From a virus: a stretch of 64,000 nucleotides of DNA. The DNA lies in IMG/VR virus record IMGVR_UViG_3300032313_000664, positions 1 through 64,000 of that record; one strand, 5' to 3'. Below the pieces are notes generated by a model. It worked only from the letters and a program-made list of their open reading frames with translations, was not told where the DNA came from and did not search any database. The translations under genes and the position numbers were made by a program. Each line of letters begins with the position of its first letter. Position 1 is the stretch's first letter. Below are positions 48,290 through 58,044 of the stretch, piece after piece.

Positions 48290-49073
48290 TGCCGTATTAG
48301 TTAAAGCAGCCAGTGGGTTACAAAAAAACATGGGCGGAACTAAAGGCGCAGTTTTGCAGGATAGCACAGTTGCTCAAATATCAGCAGCTATATATTATCA
48401 GGCATCAGTTATCTCAAAGGTTACAACTAATAAACAATTTCAATCAAAATTTCAAAGCATACTATTTAATCAAATAAAAAAAGACTTTGGAAATTATGTA
48501 GACTCTCAGTCCAGAACAAACCCTAAAACATTACACCATGTTTATGAATGGAAAAAGGTTGGAACCCCTTCAGCAAGACTGTTTGATTTAAAAGTAGTAG
48601 GAACTGACGGTCTTTCTTTTAAGATCTCTTCTGAATTTAAACCTTCTAAATCTATGGTCCCAACAAATTTTGGTAAGGCAAGGCATGTGTTTACAAACAA
48701 AGCTTCCGTCATGGAGGCGGGAATGCCATTAGTAATAAGACCTAAGAATGCAGAAAGACTTGTGTTCGAGATGGATGGGGTCGTTATTAGAATGCCTAAA
48801 GGTATGCCTGTAACAGTTAAAAAGCCAGGAGGCGGCAAGGCAACTGGCAGGTACAAGATAGCCTATGCTCAATTCTTTACTGGCAACCTAGTAAACCTAT
48901 CAATTAAGAATTCAAAATTTCAACAAATATTTAATTCATCTATTACCAAAGCAATGAAATTACCAGTAGATGTTAAAAAAGTTAAATACTCTTTTTCACC
49001 AAATACATTAAATATGCAGGCTGGCTCAGCACTAGCAGCAGCTTTTGGAGGTTCAGATGCCAACGGATTATAA
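48279..49073 (+). CDS. Neck protein, HK97 gp10-like position (264 aa), TTG start
   Basis: The TTG at 48279 overlaps the end of the head closure gene; CGGAG lies about 11 bases upstream. Basic, mixed alpha/beta with a Lys/Gly loop (MPVTVKKPGGGKATGRYKIA). In this position siphoviruses encode the HK97 gp10-like neck or head-tail joining protein. A GTG start out of frame was excluded. Family identity is inferred from context. Confidence 0.6.
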   Translation: MDTSAVLVKAASGLQKNMGGTKGAVLQDSTVAQISAAIYYQASVISKVTTNKQFQSKFQSILFNQIKKDFGNYVDSQSRTNPKTLHHVYEWKKVGTPSARLFDLKVVGTDGLSFKISSEFKPSKSMVPTNFGKARHVFTNKASVMEAGMPLVIRPKNAERLVFEMDGVVIRMPKGMPVTVKKPGGGKATGRYKIAYAQFFTGNLVNLSIKNSKFQQIFNSSITKAMKLPVDVKKVKYSFSPNTLNMQAGSALAAAFGGSDANGL

Positions 49074-49569
49074 TTATGATGTAATGCTTGATCTACGCAA
49101 GCACATATGGAGCCAATTAAAGTCTAATAGTTTATTTGAGGCTTCAGATTATTACAGTGATAATTTAGGAGAAGAGCTAATTCCTATTATCCCAGTACAG
49201 CAACAACCAGAAATGAATCAATTTTTGAGCGGTAAGAAGCATATAGTATATGACAAGATAGGAATGTCTTACGAGGATAACTGGGTAATATGCTGTGAGC
49301 AAATCCTATTTACAATATACTCAACAGACGTATCTGAGATTAATCAAATAAGAAATTTAATGATGGATTTATATAGAAGAATGGATGAGTCAGCAAGGGA
49401 TGCAAACCTGTATTCGGGCATATCTCAGAAGTTTAAGTTCTATAGCATATTTGTTGCAGACATATCCCCTACAGCCCCTTCAGAGGAGCTAGCAGGCTTC
49501 CTGTCAACCGATGTAGTGCTTGAGGTAAAATACGCAAGGCACGTGGATTCAAACGGCAGATTCCTCTAG
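49057..49569 (+). CDS. Tail terminator protein (170 aa)
   Basis: The start at 49057 (MPTDYNYDVM) is chosen because GGAGG lies 6 bases upstream; a TTG four codons earlier overlaps it. The protein has a helix (YDVMLDLRKHIWSQLKSNSL), then IIPVQQQPEM and a beta-rich half with DISPTAPSEELAGFLSTDVVLEV. It fits tail terminator (gpU/Tc1-like) proteins that end tail tube growth. Directly before the tail tube gene. Confidence 0.65.
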   Translation: MPTDYNYDVMLDLRKHIWSQLKSNSLFEASDYYSDNLGEELIPIIPVQQQPEMNQFLSGKKHIVYDKIGMSYEDNWVICCEQILFTIYSTDVSEINQIRNLMMDLYRRMDESARDANLYSGISQKFKFYSIFVADISPTAPSEELAGFLSTDVVLEVKYARHVDSNGRFL

Positions 49570-49570
49570 T

Positions 49571-49599
49571 TTGCCTTTTAGGGCATTATACACTAAAAT
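49571..49599 (+). promoter_or_regulatory. Promoter of the tail tube gene
   Basis: TTGCCT (49571-49576), 17 bases, TAAAAT (49594-49599). Same boxes and spacer as at 43925. The 87-base leader ends in AGGAGG, a near-perfect ribosome binding site. Confidence 0.65.
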
Positions 49600-49685
49600 T
49601 AGATTTAGAGGAAAGGCCTAGCCAGCCAAGATTTCAAAAAAGTTTAACAATATATATATATTTTTAAAACAGGAGGTAAGACACA

Positions 49686-50372
49686 ATGGCATTTAACTCA
49701 GCCAAAAATATTCTTGTGGGAGCTTCACCGCTTTACATCTCGAATTCAGATTCAACTGTAACAGGTTATGTTGAAAACCAAGAGCCAGGAGTTGCAAAGA
49801 CTGCAACAGCTGGAAAGAAGGACGGTGTTCCAGCATTTAACGCTGCAACATCATACCGTACAACTCTTGACGCAGCACAAGCTGTAACAGACAATGCTTA
49901 CCGTAACGTAGGGTTTACAAACAATGGTCTTCAGATCACTTACAACCCAACTTACGATTCAGTAACTGTTGACCAGTTACTTGATACAGCAAAGCTTTTC
50001 AAGTCTGCGATGGAAGTTATGATCGCAACAGAAATGGCAGAAGGAACACTAGAGAACGTTCTAGTGGTTTTCGGACAAGGACAAGGAACTCTTACAAACG
50101 CAGGTAAGACACTTGGACTAGAAGCAGGTTCTCTTGGTATTGCACCAACAGAGCGCCAGCTAGTAGCAATTGGACAAGCTCCAACTGACACTTCAGCCAC
50201 AACAGAGCGTATTTACTATGCACGTCGTGTATTGTCTGTACAACAGTCACAATTCTCACTTGCACGTAATACACCAACATCATTCCCAGTAACATTCCGT
50301 TTGCTTCCAGACGCAGGTTACACAGGTTCAGAATACGGTAAGATTATTGACCGTACTTGGACACCAGCTTAA
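49686..50372 (+). CDS. Major tail tube protein (228 aa)
   Basis: Starts MAFNSAKNILVGASPLYISN. Beta-rich with TSYRTTLDAAQAVTDNAYRN and a C-terminal RTWTPA; position between tail terminator and tail assembly chaperones is diagnostic. It has the strongest ribosome binding site in the module and its own terminator, as expected for the most abundant tail protein. It should form the hexameric tail tube rings. Confidence 0.85.
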   Translation: MAFNSAKNILVGASPLYISNSDSTVTGYVENQEPGVAKTATAGKKDGVPAFNAATSYRTTLDAAQAVTDNAYRNVGFTNNGLQITYNPTYDSVTVDQLLDTAKLFKSAMEVMIATEMAEGTLENVLVVFGQGQGTLTNAGKTLGLEAGSLGIAPTERQLVAIGQAPTDTSATTERIYYARRVLSVQQSQFSLARNTPTSFPVTFRLLPDAGYTGSEYGKIIDRTWTPA

Positions 50373-50388
50373 TTAAAATTAAGTAGAT

Positions 50389-50412
50389 AAAGCCCCCATT
50401 TATGGGGGCTTT
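50389..50412 (+). terminator. Terminator after the tail tube gene
   Basis: AAAGCCCCCA (50389-50398) pairs with TGGGGGCTTT (50403-50412) over a 4-base loop. Strong stem with a short T-run at its 3' side. Confidence 0.85.
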
Positions 50413-50416
50413 ATTG

Positions 50417-50445
50417 TTGTGCTGGTAAATGCTTTATGTTATAAT
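50417..50445 (+). promoter_or_regulatory. Extended -10 promoter before the tail chaperones
   Basis: TGTTATAAT (50437-50445) is an extended -10 with perfect TATAAT. The -35 TTGTGC is 17 bases upstream. It repeats the terminator-then-promoter arrangement seen after the capsid gene. Confidence 0.6.
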
Positions 50446-50472
50446 AATTAAGACGATCCTAGGAGGATTAAA

Positions 50473-50805
50473 TTGGCAAATACAGTATATAGTGTAGAAG
50501 AGATTACACTGCAAGACGGCTCAACAGTTAAGCTAAAGCCACTAAGCATCAAAGAGCTTAGAGATTTTATGAAGGCTCTACAGGGTGCGGCAGACTCAAC
50601 ATCAGAAACCGAAACACTAAATGTTTTGATTGATGCAGTAGCAGTAGCACTAAAAAAGCAACTACCAGATTTGGTAGCAGATAGAGATGCATTAGAAGAT
50701 GCACTTGATGTACCCACAATAAATCGCATCCTTGAAGTATGCGGTGGGATTAAGATGGATGACCCAAACCTACTAGCGGCAGCGGTTCTGGCTGGTCAGA
50801 ACTAG
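50473..50805 (+). CDS. Tail assembly chaperone, short form (gpG-like, 110 aa), TTG start
   Basis: AGGAGG precedes the TTG by 6 bases. Helical protein (LSIKELRDFMKALQGAA, VAVALKKQLPDLVADRDALE) of the type made just before the tape measure protein in nearly all siphoviruses. Near its end the sequence CCCAAAC (50763-50769) is in the correct frame (C CCA AAC) for -1 frameshifting into the next reading frame. The short form ends at TAG 50803-50805. Confidence 0.8.
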   Translation: MANTVYSVEEITLQDGSTVKLKPLSIKELRDFMKALQGAADSTSETETLNVLIDAVAVALKKQLPDLVADRDALEDALDVPTINRILEVCGGIKMDDPNLLAAAVLAGQN

Positions 50806-51143
50806 ATCTAGCCGCTTTAGAGGGTGAAGTATTTCTTCTGGGAAACTGGAAGAATTATGAAGAACTAGAAGAAAGTCTTTCAATGCCAGAGCTAATACAA
50901 ACATTGAAATCCTTTAAGAAGCAAAAAGCAGAAGATAGAAAATTTGCAGCAGGACTTAAAGGCATAGAAATAAATATTGATGAAGACGAAGAAGAAGTTC
51001 AAGAAGGAAAAACCTTTGAAGATATTCAAAGAAAAGCATTAGGTATTAATGCATCAGGTGATGATATACTTTCATTACAAGGTCCATTAGCAGCAAGTGC
51101 AGGATTTGGAATCGGAGCTGGTTTAGGTTATTCAAAGGAGTAA
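50473..51143 (+). CDS. Tail assembly chaperone, predicted -1 frameshift product (gpGT-like, 223 aa)
   Basis: Reading join 50473-50769 with 50769-51143 gives 99 residues of the short form, then PTSGSGSGWSELDLAALEGE as a flexible linker and the helical second domain (MPELIQTLKSFKKQKAEDRK and on). The -1 frame is open from the slip site through 51143. The classical G/GT pair assists tail tube assembly on the tape measure protein. The slip site is predicted from sequence only; an independent start at 50883 is less likely as no ribosome binding site is seen. Confidence 0.75.
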
Positions 51144-51154
51144 TGTATAGATAA

Positions 51155-54100
51155 ATGGCTGATGAAAATATTGTAACTAATATAGTTGCCAATGCTGATT
51201 TTTCAGGTCTTATTGCAGATGTCAATAAGGTCACAGCCTCACTATCTAAACTACAAGCTCAGTTAATTGCTTCAGACGCAAAGCTTGCAAATCAAGTTGC
51301 GGTAATGAACAGATCCTTCTCAGAAAATTTGAGAAGAACTGGGCAGTTTTCTACACACTTTGTTACACTAACTTCAGATACTGAAAAGTTTGGTAAGAGT
51401 CTTGATGGCGGAAAGCTTAAGCTACGAGACTACTTTAGAACGTTTCAAGAACATACAAAAACTTCAGGCGGAATCGTTAGAGATCTTGCTAAGCAACAAG
51501 TAGCACTACAAAATGCCATCATACAACCCTTGGGTAAAAACGCCCAAGGGCTTATGCAGTTTAACGTACAGGTTCCACAAGGTCTAGATAATATAAAAAA
51601 CAAAACAGCCATAGCAAGACAAGAGCTTCAGATATTAAATAAGGTTGTTCAAGATGGCGGAGTTCAGCTTATTAACTGGGGTAAGAACACTCAGTGGGCA
51701 GGACGTCAGCTAACAGTAGGATTAACAGTACCACTAGCGGCATTTGGTAAAGCAGCAGCAGATGCATTTAGAATGGCAGACGCAGAGTTGGTAAGACTTA
51801 CAAAGGTTTATGGCGGAGTAGCAGCAACATCCTCAGCAGAATTATCTAAAATAAGAACTGAAGTTTCAGCAACCGCTAAAGAAATTTCAAAAGCTTATGG
51901 AGTTTCATTTAAAGATACAATTACACTTGCAGCAGATATAGCAGCAACAGGTAAACAAGGCGATGAGCTTTTGTCTTCAGTCAAAGAAACAAGCAGACTT
52001 GCAGTTCTTGGTGAAGTAGATAGACAAGAAGCCATGAAGGCCACACTGGCAATTCAAACAACATTTAAACAAAACACTGATCAACTTTCTGAGTCGATTA
52101 ACTTCCTTAACTCAGTTGAAAACCAAACATCAACAACTCTTAATGACTTAGTAGAAGCAATTCCAAAAGCTGGTCCAGTTATTCAAGGATTAGGCGGAAG
52201 CGTACAAGACTTAGCGTTGTATTTAACTGCAATGAAGGAAGGTGGAATTAATGCTTCAGAAGGAGCCAACGCTCTTAAATCAGCACTAGCATCTTTAATT
52301 AATCCTACAAAAGTAGCAAAAGAAAAGTTTTTTGAAATGGGAATTGATCTCGGTGGAATTGTAACAAAAAATGCTGGAAATTTAACAGGAACAATAATGG
52401 CTCTTCAGGCCGCACTAGATAGCCTAGACCCACTACAAAAGCAACAGGCAATTGAGCAGTTGTTTGGTAAGTTCCAGTTCTCTAGACTTAATGCTTTGTT
52501 TGCAAACTTAGGCAAGCAAGGAAGCCAGACTCTTCAGGTAATGGATTTAATGAAAGCAAGTTCTCAAGAGCTAGCCCAAGTTGCTGACCGAGAATTATCA
52601 ATGGTAACAGAATCTGCTTCTGGAAAGTACAGAAGAGCAATAGAGGGATTAAAGGCAGACCTAGCTGGAATAGGAGAAGAGTTCCTTAAGGTACAAACAT
52701 TCTTTATCAATGTTGTAGACGGAATTATTGATTTTACAACCAAACTTCCAAAGCCTATTAAGCAGATCTTAACTTTTGCTGGTGGATTAACCGCAGTAAT
52801 CGGTCCAGTTATTATGTTGACTGGTGTTCTCGCTAACTTCTTTGGCTACGTTATAAAAGGAGTTTCTCACTTTAAAGCCTTGTTTAAAGGTGGAGAAGGC
52901 TGGAAGATGCTTACTCCAGAAATTCTTGCTGCACAAAAAGCAGGAAGCCTTGTTGAAAAAACATTTTACAGTGATGCACAAGCGGCAACAGTATTAAAAA
53001 CAGCAATTGAAGGCTTAGTAGCAGAGTTTACTGTATTGCAATCTAAGGCTCAGTCAGGGGCAATATCAGTTGCTCCAGCATTAAATAATTTTGTAAGCGG
53101 GGTTACTGGAAGAGTAGTTAATCCAAACCATCCAATGCTAAGCCCAACAGACACAAGATCAATGTCTCACATGAATCCAGTTGGTGGGATGACGGCAGAT
53201 CAAAAGACTGGCCAAACAATATTTGGAGTAGTACCTGGAGCACCAAGAGTTAATCAGACAATAGGTAATAACCCACAGATTTATGCAAATGCAGATTTAC
53301 CAGAAGTACAGGGTCTTACAAGAATTGGAAAAGCTTCAACTGGAGTAGTTGCAGCCGAAGCTGCTAAGTGGCATGCAATGACAGGCGCATTAGCAATGCA
53401 ATCAGAAACAGAAATAAAAGCATTGAAAACAGAAGTTTCCAGAACAGGATTAATTACACACGAGCTTTCTGCTTCGTATCAAGCTTTGTTGCCAGAAATG
53501 ACAAAGCTAACACAACGAGCAGCCCTTGAGTCAGCAGAAATTGTTGCTCAATTACAAGCAAGTAAAATAACAATAGATCAAGCAAGAGCAAAAATTATTG
53601 CATTGAATGCACAAATTGAAGCTGCTATGGGAGCTGCTGCTACAGATATTGCAGGACAGCAAGGAAGATCTATTGCCTTAACGTCTGTTCCTTTGCTAAG
53701 TCAACCAGTGGTAGACAGAGCTGGTAAATCAAATATGAAAGAGCTTGCTCGTCCAGGAAGAACAAGAGGTCTTCTTAATAAAATTGCAGGAGGCCTCGGA
53801 GTTAAAACTTTTGGCGCACCGTATAGCATTGAAACAACAATGCCAAAGAAGTTTCATACGGGAGGCACAGTCAGTGGTCCAGGAACTGGAACATCTGATT
53901 CAATTCCTGCAATGGTTTCTAATGGAGAGTTTATTGTTAAAGCGGGATCAGTAAATGCAGAAACCCTTCCAATTCTTCAAGCAATAAATGATAACCCAGA
54001 CAATACAAGACCATTCCTATCTGCCTTTATGACACATCAAGGAACTGAAATAAATCAAGGTCTTGAAGGTAAAGCAAAAGGAAAAGTGGTACCAACTGGA

Positions 54101-57100
54101 ATATCGATTGCAAATGATATGCAGAACCTTCATTCTCGTGGCCTGCACCCAATGGGCGTTTTTTATGATCAAGGAACAAGATTAGGTTACGATAAGAATG
54201 AATTAAAAATTGCACTTAACGGTGCACACGAAGAACTGCAAAGAACTTTTTCTGCAAAAGGATCTGCTACAATTAATAAGCTATATTACGACAAAGTGGC
54301 TTCATCTACTATACTTAAATACTTAAAAGATGTTAAAAGATTAAGTCCAGCAATAGGCAGACAAGTTTCTATGGCAGAAGAACTTATGTTCTTAGGTCAT
54401 CAAAGACTATCTTCAGGTAAAGGTTTTGAAAAAGGAACAATGCGTCAAGTTGGATTTGATGGCGTCAAGCTACCCAGAGAAATTATCGGCACTGGAAGTG
54501 GATTCTCTAAAGATTCAAATCAAAGACATTTTAATTTAATACAAGACCTATACGACGAAGAACCTTCAAATAAGTATACAGGTAAGTTAGGTAAGGGCAA
54601 TACTATATCTCAAGTATTTAAAACTCAAAAAGGTCATATGGGTGTGGCACGACCAATTTCAAAAATGAATTTCTTAATGAGCATGGTAAAAAACAAACTA
54701 AGTCGTGCACCACTTGCGCCAGACCCAAGATCAATTGCTTTGAATCAAAAATGGAGAAGAGGATACAAAGACGGCGGATTAGTTGGATACAAGAACGGCG
54801 GTATGGTTGGAGGAATGGATATCCCACGCTTTCATGATGGCGGCTTTGTTTCTGGATTTCAATCTCAAGCTAGCAAGGGGTTTGTTGGACAAGGAATGCT
54901 AAAGCGCCCTGAAGGCGGCGGAATGGGCATCGGTGCTCAAATGGGAATGATGATGGGCGGATCAATGCTAGGACAATCTATAGGCGGCAACGTTGGCACT
55001 GGAATAACAATGGCTGCAAATATTCTCCCATGGCTTCCCCTACAAAAAATTATGCCATTAATTGGCAAGCTAATGACAAACCTAAGAACACTTTCTGGAA
55101 TAGCAAATATTGCTGGTAAAGCAATGGGTCTATTATTTAGAGTTGGTCCAGTTGGTGCAGTTGTTACTGCAGTTGGACTTGCTGTATTTGCTTATAAGAA
55201 GTGGCGCAAAGAAGTAGAAGAAACTCAAAGAGAACATGTAATGCTAAACGGCATTACTGAAAAGGGTGCTAAAGAAGCAGGAATTAGCTACAAGAATGTA
55301 GCAAACTCAATTAAGGATGTAAGAGAGCAGTTTAAGCTTCAACAACAACAAGGTATATCCGCATACGAATCAATGACTGGTTCTGGAGTACAAGGGCTTA
55401 CATTAACAATTGCACAACTAAAAGAATTAAAGAAAACTGCAAAAGATACTATGCCAGAGTTAGTCGGAACTTTTAATAGCATAGATACAAGCAAGGTAAA
55501 TGATCTTGCTGCAAACCTAAAGGCACAATTTGTATCTGCAGGTATGTCTGCACAAGATGCAACAAATAAAATTTATGCAATCATAGAAGCATCAAATAAG
55601 GCTGGCGCAGGACTTGGTGCTATAACTAGCACAGGATTTACTGCAATAACAGACAAGGGAAGCGCTGCTTCTGCTATCGTTAAAAATTTAATTGATAGTC
55701 TTGCAGATATTGAAAATGTTGATCCAAAAGCATTTGCATCAAATATTGATACCGTTATATCAAGCCTAGATGCAGCAACTGCTGCACTTGTAGGAACAAA
55801 AGATGCACAAGGAAATACAATTGATGAATCTATGGCAATGACAATGCAATGGGAAAAGCTTGTCAAACTTGGTGCCGACTATACTCAATTAGGAGAAAAA
55901 GCTCTTGCTAACCTAAAGAAAGAAAGACCTGAACTTGCTGCAATATTAAAGAGCACAGATACTGTTGCAGGAATGTATGCCAAGTGGAGAGTACTTTTGG
56001 CTGGAGTTAATATTGATCTTAAGAATATAACATCTCAACAAGCAATGGGAATTGCAGCTTATCAGCAAGCACTTTCTATGGCAGCATCTGCTTCAACATC
56101 AAATGAAAACACAAAAGGCGCATTGGGCACAGCTAATAAAGCAACAAAAGATTTAACAGATAGCATTAAAAAAGGCGAGAATGCAATAAAGAAGTATTCA
56201 AATACTGAAGCTGGATTAAGCAAGGCCAGAATAAAAGCATATCAGGATGAAATTAAAGCTATCCGTGATCGTGCTGATGCAAAGAAGAAAGCCCTAAGAG
56301 ACACTGTAGAAACTGAAAACACTGAGCTTGAGCTACAAAAGCTTAAGTTAGAAGCCCAAGCCGCACTAGCACGTGGAGACAGAGATGCTTATGAAGCTGC
56401 AAACATTGCAATTGCTCAGCTTACGAAAGAAACTCAGTTAAAGAAGGCTGAAGATAAAATTGATGCTAATGCTAAAAAAGAAGAAGCAAAAATTCAAGCC
56501 ATTCTTGATGCAGATCAAGCAAAGAAAGATGCAGCAGCAGATGCAGTTACTAAGGCACAAAATACAGGCGCTTCAGCGACACAAACACTTGGAGAAATAA
56601 ATAGCATTAAGTCGTTGCTTGCCCAGCTGGCAATAGATCAAATTGAAAACGATAAGCTTAAAGACCCAACTAAAAAAGCAGATGGTCAAAAAGCTCTAGA
56701 CGGAAGACTTCAAACTATAATTGGATCACTTGAAAAAGCTTCAGATGCTGTTCAAAAAGCATTCCCAGAATATGTTGATGCAAAAACAAATAAAGGAATT
56801 CCTACAAAAATTTATGGAATGCCTGGAGGTGAAGGTGCTCGAACTGGAGCTGGTGGAGCATTTGATAAGCTTGTTGCAGAAGTTGCAACAGGCGCAGAAA
56901 AGAATTTTAATAAATTATCTTCAGAAATTAGAGGCGGGGCATCACTTGGAGATGTTGTTAAAGCAATGGGCGGGACAGTAAGCAAGAGTAAAAAAATTGA
57001 GCAAGCAGATGTTACTGCTGCAATAAAAGCACAGCCTGGAGGTAGCAGTTCAGGATACCTTAAAGATCAAACAAAGGATGACGGTTCTCTTGAAGAGGGA

Positions 57101-57574
57101 GTGAGAAACGCTATCATACAAAAGTATGGGTTTAAAGATGGAGATTCATTTGAATTCCAGGGCAAGACATATAATGTAAAGAAGAAGGCCTGGTACAACG
57201 GTAAAGGCAACGAAGCTGTTCTTGTAAAGAAGTGGGGCGGCGGTGCCGTAGTTGCTGGACAAACCTACGGTGTAAATGATAGAATTAACTCATTGGGAGT
57301 ACAGCAAGAAGGCTTTATGCCGTTTACTCCAAAGGTAAGCGGAATAATTTATCCAAATGTTGATACTATGCCAAAGTATAATATCCATAGCGGAGAAGTA
57401 ACTGGAATGCGTGGCGGAGTAAACAGTTCTTACAATAACAATTCATACTCAATTAACATTGCGCTTAATGGAACCAACGTGACAGCAGACGATGTAATGA
57501 GAAGATTTAAGACAGAGATGGCTTTGGTTCATGCAAAAGAAGGAAGATCTAGATCAGTTGGGGGACAAGTTTAA
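51155..57574 (+). CDS. Tape measure protein (2139 aa)
   Basis: The longest gene. The N-terminus (MADENIVTNIVANADFSGLI) and long helical regions with PhageMin_Tail-type patterns (TALAIQTTFKQN-like, FGKFQFSRLNALF) are typical. There are hydrophobic segments near residues 540-575 and 1275-1345. An HTGGTVSGPGTGTSDSIPAM segment is followed by SNGEFIVKAGSVN, a conserved tape measure feature. Charged coiled coils occupy about 1680-1800. By the usual rule of about 1.5 angstrom per residue the tail would be about 320 nm. No clear lytic domain is seen. Confidence 0.95.
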   Translation: MADENIVTNIVANADFSGLIADVNKVTASLSKLQAQLIASDAKLANQVAVMNRSFSENLRRTGQFSTHFVTLTSDTEKFGKSLDGGKLKLRDYFRTFQEHTKTSGGIVRDLAKQQVALQNAIIQPLGKNAQGLMQFNVQVPQGLDNIKNKTAIARQELQILNKVVQDGGVQLINWGKNTQWAGRQLTVGLTVPLAAFGKAAADAFRMADAELVRLTKVYGGVAATSSAELSKIRTEVSATAKEISKAYGVSFKDTITLAADIAATGKQGDELLSSVKETSRLAVLGEVDRQEAMKATLAIQTTFKQNTDQLSESINFLNSVENQTSTTLNDLVEAIPKAGPVIQGLGGSVQDLALYLTAMKEGGINASEGANALKSALASLINPTKVAKEKFFEMGIDLGGIVTKNAGNLTGTIMALQAALDSLDPLQKQQAIEQLFGKFQFSRLNALFANLGKQGSQTLQVMDLMKASSQELAQVADRELSMVTESASGKYRRAIEGLKADLAGIGEEFLKVQTFFINVVDGIIDFTTKLPKPIKQILTFAGGLTAVIGPVIMLTGVLANFFGYVIKGVSHFKALFKGGEGWKMLTPEILAAQKAGSLVEKTFYSDAQAATVLKTAIEGLVAEFTVLQSKAQSGAISVAPALNNFVSGVTGRVVNPNHPMLSPTDTRSMSHMNPVGGMTADQKTGQTIFGVVPGAPRVNQTIGNNPQIYANADLPEVQGLTRIGKASTGVVAAEAAKWHAMTGALAMQSETEIKALKTEVSRTGLITHELSASYQALLPEMTKLTQRAALESAEIVAQLQASKITIDQARAKIIALNAQIEAAMGAAATDIAGQQGRSIALTSVPLLSQPVVDRAGKSNMKELARPGRTRGLLNKIAGGLGVKTFGAPYSIETTMPKKFHTGGTVSGPGTGTSDSIPAMVSNGEFIVKAGSVNAETLPILQAINDNPDNTRPFLSAFMTHQGTEINQGLEGKAKGKVVPTGISIANDMQNLHSRGLHPMGVFYDQGTRLGYDKNELKIALNGAHEELQRTFSAKGSATINKLYYDKVASSTILKYLKDVKRLSPAIGRQVSMAEELMFLGHQRLSSGKGFEKGTMRQVGFDGVKLPREIIGTGSGFSKDSNQRHFNLIQDLYDEEPSNKYTGKLGKGNTISQVFKTQKGHMGVARPISKMNFLMSMVKNKLSRAPLAPDPRSIALNQKWRRGYKDGGLVGYKNGGMVGGMDIPRFHDGGFVSGFQSQASKGFVGQGMLKRPEGGGMGIGAQMGMMMGGSMLGQSIGGNVGTGITMAANILPWLPLQKIMPLIGKLMTNLRTLSGIANIAGKAMGLLFRVGPVGAVVTAVGLAVFAYKKWRKEVEETQREHVMLNGITEKGAKEAGISYKNVANSIKDVREQFKLQQQQGISAYESMTGSGVQGLTLTIAQLKELKKTAKDTMPELVGTFNSIDTSKVNDLAANLKAQFVSAGMSAQDATNKIYAIIEASNKAGAGLGAITSTGFTAITDKGSAASAIVKNLIDSLADIENVDPKAFASNIDTVISSLDAATAALVGTKDAQGNTIDESMAMTMQWEKLVKLGADYTQLGEKALANLKKERPELAAILKSTDTVAGMYAKWRVLLAGVNIDLKNITSQQAMGIAAYQQALSMAASASTSNENTKGALGTANKATKDLTDSIKKGENAIKKYSNTEAGLSKARIKAYQDEIKAIRDRADAKKKALRDTVETENTELELQKLKLEAQAALARGDRDAYEAANIAIAQLTKETQLKKAEDKIDANAKKEEAKIQAILDADQAKKDAAADAVTKAQNTGASATQTLGEINSIKSLLAQLAIDQIENDKLKDPTKKADGQKALDGRLQTIIGSLEKASDAVQKAFPEYVDAKTNKGIPTKIYGMPGGEGARTGAGGAFDKLVAEVATGAEKNFNKLSSEIRGGASLGDVVKAMGGTVSKSKKIEQADVTAAIKAQPGGSSSGYLKDQTKDDGSLEEGVRNAIIQKYGFKDGDSFEFQGKTYNVKKKAWYNGKGNEAVLVKKWGGGAVVAGQTYGVNDRINSLGVQQEGFMPFTPKVSGIIYPNVDTMPKYNIHSGEVTGMRGGVNSSYNNNSYSINIALNGTNVTADDVMRRFKTEMALVHAKEGRSRSVGGQV

Positions 57575-58044
57575 TGCCATTAACATTACCAAGAGGTTCA
57601 ATCTTTAGCATAGAGGCTAAGGATCTTTTAGCAACTCCCGCAGGAACTGTAAATCAATTTAATAAGGTTACTGAGCATAACCGTACAGACTTTAGCATTA
57701 ATGTTGAAAGAATTGAAAAAGTAGTAAGAACATCAAACGGAACTTTAAGAAAGAATTTTATTAAAGATAAGCGCAAGTTCTCAACATCCTGGGACATGCT
57801 TCCATCATATAGAACTCTAACCGTGGACGGTGCATGGGGAGCAGAAGACTTAAGATCATTCTACCTAGGAGAACAAGGACAGGGTAGTTTTAAAATTAGA
57901 TTAAACATAGCAAAAAATGGAGTCTCACAAGAGTCATCTGGATATGAAGAGTATACGGTTGTTATTACAGACTGCAGCTTTGCAATTGCCAAAAGAGGCT
58001 TACAGCCCCACTGGAACGTATCCCTGAGCATGGATGAAGTCTAA
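57574..58044 (+). CDS. Distal tail protein-like (156 aa)
   Basis: Starts MPLTLPRGSIFSIEAKDLLA, overlapping the tape measure stop by one base. Beta-rich with WDMLPSYRTLTVDGAWGAED and QPHWNVSLSMDEV. Small proteins in this position link the tube to the hub (Dit-like). Family membership is inferred from location. Confidence 0.6.
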   Translation: MPLTLPRGSIFSIEAKDLLATPAGTVNQFNKVTEHNRTDFSINVERIEKVVRTSNGTLRKNFIKDKRKFSTSWDMLPSYRTLTVDGAWGAEDLRSFYLGEQGQGSFKIRLNIAKNGVSQESSGYEEYTVVITDCSFAIAKRGLQPHWNVSLSMDEV

